In this document: in pieces, positions 41,015-52,136 of the stretch
Layout of the letters: the number at the start of each line of letters is the position of its first letter
Position numbering within the stretch: position 1 is the first letter of the stretch
Source of the DNA: Sambucus nigra
Lineage: Eukaryota > Streptophyta > Magnoliopsida > Dipsacales > Adoxaceae
NCBI GenBank assembly: GCA_949130495.1
Contig: OX422221.1
Location: forward strand, 478,597,159 to 478,661,158
Direction of reading: 5' to 3'
Length of the DNA: 64,000 bases
The notes under the pieces: model-generated
Database searches by the model: none
Seen by the model: only the letters and a program-made list of their open reading frames with translations
Told to the model about the DNA's origin: nothing
Position numbers and translations under genes: made by a program

Positions 41015-42517
41015 CTAATCCATACCGATAATCACATCGTGAACATGCATATCTAATACCAACATGTCTGCAGGTAATACCAGACTACCAATCTCTATCC
41101 CCACTCCCCGGCATATAAAGAAAATAAGTGACCTACTCCCCAATGGTGAGTCTACACACGTCACTGTGCTCTCTGCCGTAGCTAACAATCCTAAGGCTTT
41201 CGCGAAATGTGTAGCTATAAAATAATGTGTAGCCCCCATATCAAACAATACCCGACCTATAGTGCCATGGATAGGAAACGTACCCTCAATCGTGGGCGGT
41301 GCCTGTGGAACTGCTGCCTGGTGGACGTTATAGACACGTCCATACTGTAGCTGCCCTTGCTGAACTGGGACTGCTGGAATGGGTGGCAATGCTGCCATCT
41401 GTGGCGGTGCGGGGAGAGAGGTGGGAAACATAGGCCTCTGCGGCTCCTGGCGAGCACCCTGCTGCTGCTGCTGTGGGGCCCTGCCCCTATCAGGACAATC
41501 CTGTCCTTTATGGCCAGTCTTGCCACAAACAAAACACTTCCCTGGGAAGTTCCCTCCTCTCTGCCCCTGCGGTCCCCGGCCCTGGTGGCCGTTACCGTTC
41601 CTCCCTTGTCCCTGCTGGCCCTGCTGAAACTGCTGCCCATTCTGCCCCTGTTGGCCCTGATGGCCGTTTGGACCCTGATGGCCCTGACGGAAACCTCCCT
41701 GTCCGTGCCTGTAATTCCCTGATCTGAATCTCTTCTGATCCCCCTGCTGGGAACCCTGCTCACCCTGTCTCTGCCCCTGAACAGATTGTGCCCCACCGGC
41801 ACCATGTCCTCCACTCCTGCCCTGATGGCTAGACTCTCCCGATCTCTTGCCCTCAACCATATGAAAGCGGTGATCCTGGCAGTGTAACAAAGCAGCGTTA
41901 ACCACATCAGAATAAGTGGCCAATGAAAGGTTCCCTAACAGATGCTGACGGATCCTCCAAGTCAACCCGTCGGTGAATTTCTCAATCTTCTTCTTTTCTG
42001 TTGGTATCTCATCCAGAACGATATTCAACAGATTCATGAACTCGGCCTCATAGTCGGCCACGGTCTTACCCTCTTGCTTCAGATTCATCAGTTTCCTCCT
42101 CATTTCCGTGTGAACAGCTGACGGAAAATACTTGCGGTCGAACCGCACCCAAAAGTCCTGAATAGTGAGAGTATCCCTCTCCTCCATGGTGGTAATAGAC
42201 TCCCACCACTGCAGCGCAGATCCAACTAGCTTGAAAGTAGCTAGCACCTGCTTCTGAACGTCCGTGCACTCATACATCCTCAAGTGCCTCTGCATATCCT
42301 TCCTCCACTGGCTCGAGACTACCACATCTGAGCTTCCTGCAAACTCTGGCGGATGCGCTTTCTGAAAAGCGTCACGTACACGTTCCCAAGCAGACGGGAA
42401 TGCATTTGCCTGTACTGGCACGGCAACCGGCGCCTGAGGTGGTGCCTGCTGAACTACGGCAATTACGGAATTTACTGCTTGGGCTACAATGGCTGCAACC
42501 TCAGCGGCGTTCATCAT
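41015..42517 (-). CDS. Chromovirus A gag and protease
   Basis: A 500-codon frame. Residues about 60-190 form the retrotransposon gag domain (WRKDMQRHLRMYECTD to NLLNIVLDEIPTEKKKIEKFTDGL). Residues about 225-325 are a Gly/Gln/Arg-rich low-complexity linker. A CCHC zinc knuckle CFVCGKTGHKGQDC lies near residue 330. The end is an aspartic protease, with GRVLFDMGATHYFIA at the active site, where D-S-G or D-T-G is usual. An Ala/Val-rich start resembles other Tekay gags. The stop after VIIGMD corresponds to an expected Trp (TGG to TAG). Antisense frames here are shadows of the Gly/Gln-rich repeat. Confidence 0.9.
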   Translation of the reverse strand: MMNAAEVAAIVAQAVNSVIAVVQQAPPQAPVAVPVQANAFPSAWERVRDAFQKAHPPEFAGSSDVVVSSQWRKDMQRHLRMYECTDVQKQVLATFKLVGSALQWWESITTMEERDTLTIQDFWVRFDRKYFPSAVHTEMRRKLMNLKQEGKTVADYEAEFMNLLNIVLDEIPTEKKKIEKFTDGLTWRIRQHLLGNLSLATYSDVVNAALLHCQDHRFHMVEGKRSGESSHQGRSGGHGAGGAQSVQGQRQGEQGSQQGDQKRFRSGNYRHGQGGFRQGHQGPNGHQGQQGQNGQQFQQGQQGQGRNGNGHQGRGPQGQRGGNFPGKCFVCGKTGHKGQDCPDRGRAPQQQQQGARQEPQRPMFPTSLPAPPQMAALPPIPAVPVQQGQLQYGRVYNVHQAAVPQAPPTIEGTFPIHGTIGRVLFDMGATHYFIATHFAKALGLLATAESTVTCVDSPLGSRSLIFFICRGVGIEIGSLVLPADMLVLDMHVHDVIIGMD

Positions 42518-42758
42518 GCCCTGAACCGGAGCGGGTTGGGGTTCGGGCGTTGCATCCCTGGGAACTCATCGTGAACGTCGTAGAGGCATCTGAAATAAGA
42601 ATGAAGTTTATAAGTTCGCAGTTATAAACTTAAAATATCTGAAGAACGAAGCATACACAAAAAGAGTACAACAGTCCTAAAATATAGGGCTCTATATCAA
42701 AGGAAACTTAGCGAAAACTTAATAGCCGTACAGATCCTAAAGGACACTAGAACCTGAT

Positions 42759-42770
42759 GCTCTGATACCA
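42759..42770 (-). other. tRNA-Met primer binding site of chromovirus A
   Basis: The minus strand reads TGGTATCAGAGC, complementary to the initiator Met tRNA 3' end. Four bases (GAGG on the minus strand) separate it from the LTR terminus TGTCA. Confidence 0.9.
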
Positions 42771-42774
42771 CCTC

Positions 42775-45719
42775 TGACACCCCGACTAATTAAATACCGG
42801 GTACCTACTCCTTTATTAGATTAAATCAAAATGCCAAGTTGGCTCAGTTAACAGCATCACTGTCGAAAACATTTTATTATTACTAACCACCTAGTATTTA
42901 AAAAGTAAGTTGTCAAATTTTAATTAAAGTCTGATTAACATGCAGTAACAGATTTAAAGCAAGAATAATACCACCATTCACCATAATGAAATAATAGAAT
43001 AACCATCACATGATATAAATAAATCCGGAGGAAAAACTCCTCACAACAAATCCCACAACTGAAATAAGTAACGAAATACTGAATACTGAATTAATACATG
43101 CCAAAGTCTGAAAACTGAAATGGAAAAGCCTCTAATAGAATTTGGGCAACATGCCCTACAACTGAAGAATACTGAATATGGAATCCAAATGGTAGAAGCG
43201 TCTAAAAGCAAATCCCTGTAGCTTCCACAAACAGCTACAGCTCGTCACCTGAATGAGTATCTTATGCATGGTGTCCTTGTGGCTGGGCACCTAAAATGGT
43301 TTTACAAAAAAATAGATTTGAAAGCAAACGGGTCAGAGCCCGAATGTGGAGATATTTTAAAAACCTGCAAGTGCTTTAAAAACATTTAAAACATTAAATG
43401 CAAAGTACATGTTAGGACGTGCACTCACATGAAATTCTCACCTCTCGTCTACCTGTGCACTCCTAACGTAAGTACCCATCTAAAATGACACAAACCACTA
43501 GCTAAGCGACATCATATCTAGCTAGACTGTCATAGGTTCTACCCTTATTACTCGGTTCCCATTAACATTATAATGCTCGCAATTAAATAGGGGCTTAACG
43601 TAAATTCAGGTTCTCACATAAAAGTAATACAACTCATAATAGATCATCCCTTTTGTTATTCCATAGTTATACACACAATACCATATGAAAGTTCCCAGTT
43701 TATTAAGTGTATATTTTCCACAACCTAAATATACAATATAAGCACCCCGAGACTAAGCTGCGGTGAACACATACGCTGCTATCCATCCCGGTACATCACG
43801 TACATAAGGATCACGCATTCCGAATCTCTCAGGAATCGTTCAGATAACACAAATCACAAATATTGGAGGCGAACACAGTCACATCACATGGGTCACGCAC
43901 ATACCTGCGCTCCCACGATCAGCAGACTTATTAACATCCCAATAAGTCCTTCTCTGACCTATGTTCATCGAGGTAACCAGTCTAAATCCGGGCAACACAA
44001 GGATTAGAGGGCCCTAAGCGAACGCAAACCTCCCGTGATAGCAAGTATCGTAGGTATGTCATACACATAAATTATATATCAATACTAAGTCAACACGCAT
44101 CTTAGTAATCCCCGTAGTTTAATTGTAGTACTTATAGCATTCTCGTACCATCTTATAATTTATACAATTTATATAGTCCTGGTTCATAATCATACACGCC
44201 ATAACTTATTCTCACGTCGTAGTAGGCACTCACGTCTCAACTCAAAGTGTCTATTTGATTCGTTTCACAATTATATAATTTACTCCTCATTATGTCCCAA
44301 TTGTCCCAAGTATACCAATACATCATCAAAGGAATGTTATCTCTATCCTCGAACAAGTTTACGGGACTCCCAAAATCAAAACAGGCCAAAAAGGCCTAAA
44401 CTGCCAGCTCGTTAGAAGTCTCGTTCGAACGAGGCTGTTCGAACGAGATTTCGTTCGAACAAACTGGGCTATCTAACGAGATCTCGTTCGAACAAGATTA
44501 TCGAACGAACATCCCTCTCGTTAGAACCCCAAACTGTCAACTCGTTAGAAGCTCGTTCGAATGAGCTCGTTCAAACGACCTGGGTAGGTCTTCTAACGAG
44601 TGACCAGATTCAAGCCCAGAAATCCTATCTCGTTTTTCAAATTTCTCTACACCTCACATCTCATCCAAACCTCAATCTAACAATTGTTTAAGGTCTCTAA
44701 TCGTCCCTAAACATGTTAAAGTCACATACTAACGTATATTAAGTAATCAATTCATCCTAAACATCATTAAATCATCAAGTCTCTTCACTTTTCCCCAAAT
44801 ATTCAAGAACATAAACCCTAGAATTTATAATCATCAATTTACTCAAATTAGATCCGTTTTTGTTACATCCAACATATATTAACATCAGGGTAATCATCTC
44901 TATACGATTCTACATGCAATTTCTTCTCAAAATTTAGTATTCTAATTCCAAACTCATGGGTTTTTTTCATTAACTTTCAAGAACAAATGTAAATCTTAGA
45001 ATTTTCTAACATGGAAGAAACATTCTCTGAATTAAACGGAATTAGATCACTTGCCTTGATTCAATCTCAGATTTTGATGACGATTTGAAGGAGTTCCCTC
45101 TCTCTTTCTGCAGAATTCCCTTCTATCTCTCTCTCTCCAAGCTTCATTCTCCAATAGCTATGGTGGCTAGGGTTTGTTTTGGGAAAATATTAGAAAACCT
45201 AATTCTAATAACCTACGTAGCCTTCTAGGTTAATATGGGTTGGTTAGTGGTTTAGTGGGTCAAATCCACATCAGATATAATTTACTAATTTTCGTCACTT
45301 TTAATTCTCAAAAGTACAAAATTACCAAAATACCCTTTATGTTGCCGGTATGGCCTAAAAATACCCCGGGACCCAAACTAAACCCCCGGCTAGTGTTTTC
45401 TGACTATCTCGACCCTTCCGGACGCGTTGGAGCACTCAAAACGACCATAAGGTTAATAGAATTTAATTTCACTTTTATAATTAAAATAATTATATCCTGA
45501 CGCGATTGTCTCACGCATCCCAATAAAATGACCAAATTGCCGTATATCAATCTCACGATAAATTTTATAATTCAATATTCATATATCATCATATATATAC
45601 AATATAGTCAAATACCAACTCACATCACGCTAGTATTTTATCCGGATTAATTCCCAATTAATTCTCATTTAATTAATTAATCCCAAAAATAAATATCGCC
45701 AGAAATACGGGGTATTACA
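42775..45719 (-). repeat. 5' LTR of chromovirus A
   Basis: Next to the PBS, hence the 5' LTR of this minus-strand element. Same ends and same palindrome array as the copy at 34979-37913. Confidence 0.92.
44406..44600. repeat. TCGTTCGAACGA palindrome array, second LTR A copy
   Basis: Same layout as 36601-36795. Several palindromes are broken here by single C/T or G/A changes (for example TTCGTTCGAACAAA), as expected from methyl-CpG decay. Confidence 0.88.
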
Positions 45720-45724
45720 CGTTC
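45720..45724. repeat. Target site duplication CGTTC (right) of chromovirus A
   Basis: Directly follows the LTR terminus ATTACA and matches 34972-34976. Confidence 0.75.
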
Positions 45725-46480
45725 GTTTCTACTATAAATTGATGTTCAGCATTAGGCAATTCAAGTAAATGAATATTCTTGACTGCTTTCTTGATTAGTC
45801 TTATGACTTCAAAATCATTTAGTCCAATTAAAAGGATTGGTCTTGTCTGTTCCTTTTAATTTGGAAGTTAGACATTGTCTTTTTGAAGAAAGATCTTTAA
45901 TAAAATCTGCAGCACAATTTAGCAATCCTAAAAATGATTGTAATTGTTTTCTATCTTTGAACCGGTCTGAAAACTCAAGAATCTTTTTGGTTATGTGTTT
46001 TTCTAAGGATATTCTTCCTATTTTAACATGCATTCCCACAAAGTCTATATGAGTCTAGAATAATTGCATTTTCTTTTCAGAAATAACAACACCACGTTTA
46101 TCTAATTCTAAAATAATATTCTTAAGATGATCTACATGTTCTATCTCAGTCTTGCTTTCTACAAGAATATCATCTATGTAAATAAGGCAAAATTCTGAAT
46201 ATGGTCTAAAAATATTATCCATATGTCTTTGGAATACTTGAGGGGCATTTAAATATACAAATATCATTACAAACCATTCATAATTTCCTTAGGGCACACT
46301 AAAAGTCATCCAAGTAATATTGTATCGGTGCATCTTAATTTGCCAGAAGCATGATTTGCAATCAAACTTGCTGAATATAATTCCGTCTTCAATCAAACTA
46401 ATTATATTATTCTTATCTCGTATCTTATAAGAATCAAATTCACAATTCTTCTTTAGTTGTCTATAATTTATAACCATAAG
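45725..46480 (-). pseudogene. Viral reverse transcriptase and start of RNase H
   Basis: Open stretches 46477-46289, 46267-46055 and 46039-45815 together cover the RT domain. They show an N-terminal VINYRQL box, FSKFDCKS with the first catalytic Asp, the catalytic box YIDDIL near 46160, and a QSFLGLLNCAADFI segment. The last resembles the end of caulimovirid RT rather than the [10 protein letters not shown] of gypsy elements. Stops and frameshifts separate the pieces. The RNase H that follows is cut by the chromovirus at 45719. Confidence 0.82.
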
Positions 46481-46583
46481 TCTTTTTCCTCTTTTTCGTT
46501 TAAATTAATTTTGAACATTGAAGGCAAGGCTATTATGTCTACTCTTACTTTCCTTTTTTAAATTCTTCTATGTCTTCTTGTGA

Positions 46584-47113
46584 CTATCCTTTCTTATAGG
46601 TTCCACCACTAATAGTGGCATATGGGTTAATATAGATAATTTCACAATAACTCTGATCTTTATCCCACTTAACAATGAGATTTTCTCCTAAAGTAGGCTC
46701 TGTTAATTGCCTATTCTTTTCCTTTTCTACTTCTATATCCATTTTCTTCTTTTTGGATACGGTTTGAACCTTTAACAAGGTTTGCTGGGCTTGATGTAAA
46801 ATGTCTTGTTGTAGAATCACTATATAACACTTTTGGTCTGGACACTTACATTCCTTTAGTAAGGTTTAGTTATTTCTAGGGCTTCTTGTTGGTTTGTATG
46901 TCTAGGTCCACCATGCTCAGTTGAAGTAATCTGATGTTTTATTGGTCTATAGTTGGGTTTAACCTGCATAAGGTCAAAGGCAGTCTTGTGATCTATTAGA
47001 GGGGCTTTAATATTAAATTCCTCTTTTTCACTAATTAATATCTTAGTGTTATACAGAGTATAAGGATGATATTTACCAATAAGTCTTGTACTAAAATAAT
47101 GTTTCCTGTGCAA
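46584..47113 (-). pseudogene. Viral protease-RT linker region
   Basis: Open stretches 47113-46856 and 46820-46584 contain DLMQVKPNYRPIKHQITST and a Lys/Glu-rich stretch. By position they lie between protease and RT. No catalytic motif was seen. Confidence 0.5.
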
Positions 47114-47282
47114 CTAGGACGAGGATCCATTATCTAAAACCGATGATTAACGATTTTGATGGTATGATTTTGTAATTTATAATAAATAGGAATAGTGTGA
47201 AAATATAAGTTAAATGGTTCTCCATTAGCTACCTTATTATATATCTCTCTTTTTCTGTTTAGAAAATAATTTTCAGGGAAGG

Positions 47283-47510
47283 CACTAGCCTTGCAAATAC
47301 TCTGAGAGCATCCTGTATCTATAAAAGCTTAAAGTCTTTTAGGATAATCTTTATGTTGTATGAATAATTTTACAGAACAAGCACGTGGTTTAGTAGAAAT
47401 TTCTAAATTATTCTTTTTTAAAATAAATATTCCTTTATGAGGTTTATCTATAAAAAGTAATGATGTTAAATATTCCGTACTACTATCGGAGCAGTATTCT
47501 CCTATATATC
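47283..47510 (-). pseudogene. Viral aspartic protease
   Basis: On the minus strand near 47331-47290 the sequence encodes AFIDTGCSQSICKAS, the D-T-G active site of a retroviral-type aspartic protease as in caulimovirid polyproteins. A stop lies just upstream of this segment. Confidence 0.7.
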
Positions 47511-48139
47511 ATAGGAAATTCCTTTTCCTTTTAAGTCTTAATTTTCTTATAATCTTTTGGCTATATTTCGATCAATGTCTTAATAATATGTTTTAATATC
47601 TAGGTTTATTTGAGCATCATACTAGCTAGTAGAAATTGCTCTAAATCTAGTTCTCCAACAATTTTCATGGTAGTGTAATTGACAAATAACACAAACCATT
47701 AATAATTCTCTTTGTATAGTATCAAGGCATTCTATACATCTAAATTCTTTCTTGTTACATTTAATTTCAAATGTACCATAATGTCTTTCATCAAAGTAAC
47801 ATCTAGGTATATATGTTAGTAATTTCGACTTACTAATTGTCCATATTTTCTTTAGAAATGGGCTTAATATACATTTATATCATGCTTCTTCAAAGTCTAT
47901 ATTCTATTCTTGATCCTCTTGGTCAATTTGCATCATATATAGGTCTAGGTTATCCTAAGAGTCTTCATACTCATCACTATCACTATTATAGTCTTCTGAA
48001 TCACCGTCTGTATATGCACTATAGATACTAGTATTATCATAATTTTCTATATTTGATATTTCTATAGCATATAGAATATTTAATTCTTCTTAATATGCAA
48101 AGTCTAGTATTGTATTTATAATCTTAATATTTTCCTTAT

Positions 48140-48200
48140 CTTTTGTGTTAGGACAGTCTTTAGCAAAGTGTCCTTGTTTCCCACAAGTCCAACATTCTTT
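48140..48200 (-). pseudogene. Viral coat-protein CCHC zinc knuckle
   Basis: The minus strand encodes CWTCGKQGHFAKDC, a full CX2CX4HX4C knuckle. It follows a very basic stretch (48588-48211, rich in K, R, N and Y). This pairing marks the C-terminal end of caulimovirid coat proteins. Confidence 0.8.
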
Positions 48201-49510
48201 GATGGAAATCTTAGATTGAGCTACTTTCTTTTTCCTTTTTATAATTAGGAAACTTCTTATATTTACTAGTGTTCTTCTTAAAGTATCGTCTTTGGTTATA
48301 TCTATCTTTTTTAGTGTTAGAGTTCTTTCCTCTAAAGGTAGTAGATGGTCTATATCTATATGTTTTTAGAAAACCTAAAGGTCTAGCCTTAAAATTTATT
48401 TGTTTCCCTTCTAGTTTCTTTCTGAATTTATTAAATTCATTATCACATCCCCATTGGATTGGAGTAATGTCTCTTTCGTCTTTAATTGGAGGAATCTGTT
48501 TGAAAGTTTCTTTAATAAACTTTCCTTGAGTTATATCTCGTTTTTTAGATATGATATAGTCTGTGGAAAAAATAGATTCTTTCACCAAGGGACTAATTCT
48601 TAACTCCAGCTACTCCTGGCCAATTCCTATATGCATTAATTAGGATTTGTCCTATGGCTGGTATCTTTTTAAAATATTAATCTTTTATGGTCTCTCCAAA
48701 TTCTTTAATTTGGTAATATAGTTGTTCACAATTATTGCTATATTAATTTATCTTATCTAATTTGCAAATACTAAGAAGAGCTAACTTAGCAATTGCTAAG
48801 TCTTGTTCATTAATTATGGCTAAATGTCCAGCTCCAATGAATTCTGAAGTGAATAATTGAATATATTCATCAATTGATCTTTCTTCTAGGTTTTCTTTCA
48901 TTTTCTGGATCTTAGATAGGGATTCTTCATCTGCAGCCTTTCTTAAACTATCTAAATAATCTTTTGCAATACCGCTAATGGATTGCCCAACGTATTGTTT
49001 ACATGAACTTGCATCCCATTTTTCATTAGATTTAAAACAAATGTTTATTTAATTATGACATTCATCTAAGGCTTTCTTTCTATCTTTGTCATTGTCTAGA
49101 TTAAGGTATATCCAATTAGGGTTTATGGATTGACTTGCCATAGTCTTAACAGGAGTAAAACTCTTGTCACTAGTTAAAAAGTGTTTTATATAATTAGTTC
49201 TGGTCTTTACTAGAGTGCCTGAGTATATGGGAATATTTATTCCTATTGGTTAACTAAATAGTCTAGGAGCATATTCTAGCCTACTACTACTTCCTATCTC
49301 CACTTTATTAGGACCTACTTGTGTAGCTGGCATTAATCTTTCTTCTCCTTCTTCTATTAGTCTTAGGTTTCTAAGAAGTTCTTTAGTATTATTAGATTGT
49401 TTTTATTTTAATATATAGTCTTGGGCTATCATGTTAAATCTATCTCTTTCTCGTATCCTAACATAATGACTTCTATTAAGATGTTCTTTAAATGTCTCCA
49501 TGTCAAATTC
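48201..49510 (-). pseudogene. Viral coat-protein-like region
   Basis: From an ATG near 49503 the minus strand keeps a long coding-like series broken by several stops. It includes a W-I-Y-L-N-L segment, an IDEYIQLFTSEFIGAGHL segment and an AIAKLALLSICKL segment. The overall pattern is gag-like and helical and ends in the basic domain and zinc knuckle. Identification rests mainly on that context. Confidence 0.6.
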
Positions 49511-49899
49511 CTAGGGATTATGTCCAAATTTTTAGATTCTAGATTTTTCTTTAGCTATGTCTTTTTGTTCACGTGATCTTCTAGGTCTAATTACTAGGGC
49601 TTGTCGTAGTAAACTAGAACTAGCTTTACTACTACATTATCCTTCTGAAGGATAATTGATTATGGCTTCTCCTATATTCCTGGATCTAACTTCTTTAGTC
49701 TGGATATTTTTATTGATAATATTAGGAGGACCAAATTGGATAGTAACATTTCCAGTGATATCATCTTGATTAATAAACAGAGGTTTATTATACTCTTAGT
49801 TTCTTTAAATTCTAGCAATTACTAAGGGGTCTTAGATTTTTCTTTCATAAGTCCATTGTTCCTAATACTGTAAGTATGATTGTAGTCTGAATTATTAGT

Positions 49900-50515
49900 T
49901 TAACTAATATTTTTTCATTAAGTCTACCGCTAGGAATTTTCGATTACATTCCTTTATAAGAATATTGGGATAATTTCACATAGTTTTGGAATTCTATATT
50001 TATATTAGCATATCGGATAATATAGTCTTCATAGCCACTAGCATATAAGATTAACGTAAAATATTTGGCTGTGTCTACGGTTATTGTAAATGCCGGAATG
50101 ACATTAAAGTATCCTATATTGTGTGACAATTCTAATTGGGCTATCCTAATAAGGCTTTTCTCAAATCTTTACATATTTTATCTATTAAACAACATAATAT
50201 TTTGATATTATTTTTAGGTCTATGTAATCCTTGGATTCTTGATTGAAATAGTCCAAAGGTTAGGAATTGGAACTTCCTATCAGTTCCTCTTGATCTAAGC
50301 CATTATGAGTCAAAAACTTATAGATCAGTATAAGAATTATCTAACACATAATAATTCATGTTATAATTAGGAGTCTTGGGAGTGGATCATTCTTTAAACA
50401 AGCCTATGTATCTAACTGCTGGAAGTTGTCCATTATGAATGGAATTTTCAACAATCTTCCAGTCAACTTCACCCCATTCTTTTCATTGGAGAGGATTGGT
50501 GAAATTTCTCTCCTT
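49900..50515 (-). pseudogene. Viral movement-protein-like region
   Basis: The minus strand encodes, with interruptions, a hydrophobic beta-rich stretch with GQLPAVRYIGLF and, in the frame 50129-49944, a YFNVIPAFTITVD segment. Its position before the coat protein and this composition suggest a 30K-type movement protein. The family-defining Asp could not be assigned with certainty. Confidence 0.45.
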
Positions 50516-50935
50516 TCACCATGTTCTAACATTAGAGGATGAATCTTTAAGTCTTTGGAGCATACAATTACTTTGTCCAATATTTGGGATAGAGCTAACT
50601 ATCTTACTAGTCTTATCTAATCCACCATTTATGATTCTTCTAGTTATGTTCTTTCCTTCCTTAGTTCCTATATAAGGAGATTCTCTAAATTTAAAGGTGG
50701 TTACCGGTTTTTGTTCAAGTCTTTTTTCAATTCTTTCTAAAGAGTCTGAATAATCTTTTTGTCTCTTTATCTGGCTAAGGATTTCTTCTTTAAAGGCCTT
50801 ATTCTCATTTCTTGCATTATTATTAATATCTTCATTATGTTTAGCAAGAGTATTAATAAGAGAATTAGAAATCTTATTGATATAGTCTTTTACCGCATCA
50901 TTTTTTTCTTGTTGTTGCATTGATTCTTGTGCCAT
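50516..50935 (-). pseudogene. Viral coiled-coil region
   Basis: A 139-codon open frame rich in Q, E, K and N with a heptad-like pattern (for example LSQIKRQKDYSDSLERIEKR) predicts a coiled coil. Upstream sequence to about 51480 is of the same character but broken. It may be part of the polyprotein N-terminal region. Confidence 0.5.
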
Positions 50936-50999
50936 TCTAGCTTCTATAATTTCTACAATTTTTTCTATTTTATCTAAACGTGTTAAACTAAATGGAGAG

Positions 51000-51959
51000 T
51001 CTAATTCTTCTTGGGAAGGTTAATTATATATAACCTTAATTCCCTATATAATTTCTTCATATTTTTCTTTTGCTTGTTCCATGTTTAGTCTAAGTTCATT
51101 AACAATATTATCCATTTTGGATAAGTTATGGCTTTCCATATTGTTAGGATAATTAGCTAAATTCTGGTGGAATTTAACAAAGTATGTATAGAAGGTGGTT
51201 AATACTTTTGTCTTAGCCTTTAATTCTAATTGTAAGTCTTTAACAAAGTTATTATTATAATCCTGAGTAGCTGCTATTGATGTACAGATTAAATTTAACC
51301 TCTCAAGTATAAGTCTAGATGCTTTAACAGCATTAGCAATCTCATTTTCATTTCTCTTACAATAAAATATGTCATCATTTATGTTTTCAAAAATTCTTTG
51401 GTAAAAATATGCTAAGGTCTAAATAGAGAGGCCCCTAGGTACCTCATTCCAGTCTGATCTAACTATTTCCATTACGTAGATGATTCTGTAATCTAGGAAT
51501 AATTTTATCTTATTATTTAGTGAGTTTGATTAGCTCACTATATTGATTTTTTTGTCAAAGTTTTAATTTCTAAAATGTCTTTGTTAAGGAATTCTATATG
51601 ATTAGTCTTAATATTTATTTCTTGTAGTACTTGTGCAAAGTCTATTGTTATTTGGATATCTATTGCTTGTATTCTTTTAGAGATATTTTTATCTCTGTTT
51701 CTAGGGTTTGAGTGTCTTTAATTAATTATCTTAATATAAGGAGTATACACTTATTTTGGTCTATCATGCTATTGATAGCACTAACAGTAACTTGTCTACT
51801 ATCTACGTGTTTGGCTGGTATGTGTTCAGTATGTGAATACCCGTGTATTTGTGAGGTTAAGCAACCCTCTGGATCTAAATCAGTTATGGTTATAGGTTGG
51901 TATTTCCAATTAGTTCTAAAAATATCTTTGTAAATGCGAGAGATAAATTCCAAGGGCAT
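51000..51959 (-). pseudogene. Viral polyprotein N-terminal region
   Basis: The first ATG after the PBS (51959) opens 77 codons to 51726. Further coding-like, Ile/Lys/Glu-rich helical sequence continues after a stop to about 51000. This is the presumed start of the viral polyprotein. A similar segment occurs again at 32640-31775. Confidence 0.55.
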
Positions 51960-51996
51960 TAAAGTCTTTTTACTATAAGTCGAAAATGAGCGTCTT

Positions 51997-52008
51997 GGCT
52001 CTGATACC
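51997..52008 (-). other. tRNA-Met primer binding site of the pararetrovirus
   Basis: The minus strand reads GGTATCAGAGCC, complementary to the initiator Met tRNA, the standard caulimovirid priming site. It lies about 40 bp before the first long ORF. Confidence 0.85.
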
Positions 52009-52131
52009 CAAAATGGGATTGGGTTGGAATTCAGAGGGATTCTAAAACTCTTAAAGATGTGATACCAATTTTGAGTCTAAAATATAATTCTGATAATTAT
52101 ATAGTCTTAAAATAAGGTTCTACTATAAGAC

Positions 52132-52136
52132 AATAG
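52132..52136. repeat. Target site duplication AATAG (left) of solo LTR B
   Basis: AATAG directly precedes TGTAATACC. The second copy is at 55052-55056, after two extra bases. Confidence 0.75.

Larger units (their letters stand above)
34977..45719 (-). mobile_element. Ty3/gypsy chromovirus A (Tekay-like), nearly complete, inside the viral RNase H
   Basis: It has two 2.94-kb LTRs (34979-37913 and 42775-45719), nearly identical by eye, with a Met-tRNA PBS and a polypurine tract. The coding order on the minus strand is gag-protease-RT-RNase H-integrase-chromodomain. The 5-bp CGTTC duplication and interruption of the viral RNase H show that it entered the integrated virus. At least four in-frame stops and one frameshift disable the polyprotein, yet LTR similarity suggests a fairly recent insertion. 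Long LTRs and the chromodomain point to the Tekay/Del group. Confidence 0.92.
31775..52136 (-). mobile_element. Endogenous pararetrovirus (Caulimoviridae), broken, interrupted by a chromovirus
   Basis: On the minus strand, from right to left: a Met-tRNA PBS, an N-terminal region, a coiled-coil region, a movement-protein-like region, a coat-protein-like region with CCHC zinc knuckle, an aspartic protease, RT and RNase H, a downstream ORF region, and an intergenic region with TATA box and AATAAA. This order is that of caulimovirids with one large polyprotein (petuvirus/florendovirus type); genus is not resolved. Removing the inserted element leaves about 9.6 kb. After the promoter, at 32640-31775, a partial second copy of the N-terminal region begins, so a little more than one genome unit seems present. 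Stops and frameshifts occur throughout. Confidence 0.85.

Noticed and set aside
41257..41907. 216-codon Arg/Gly-rich frame and several Pro/Cys/Leu-rich antisense frames
   Set aside because: Alternative frames of the Gly/Gln-rich gag linker of chromovirus A. The real frame has gag, knuckle and protease motifs.
42759..42770. tRNA gene at the Met-tRNA-like sites
   Set aside because: Only the 12-base complement of the tRNA 3' end is present, as expected for primer binding sites (also at 25067, 51997, 56240).
34979..45719. Chromodomain-integrase frame as a domesticated host gene
   Set aside because: The frame is in place inside a full element with matching LTRs. There is no sign of independent promoter or splicing.
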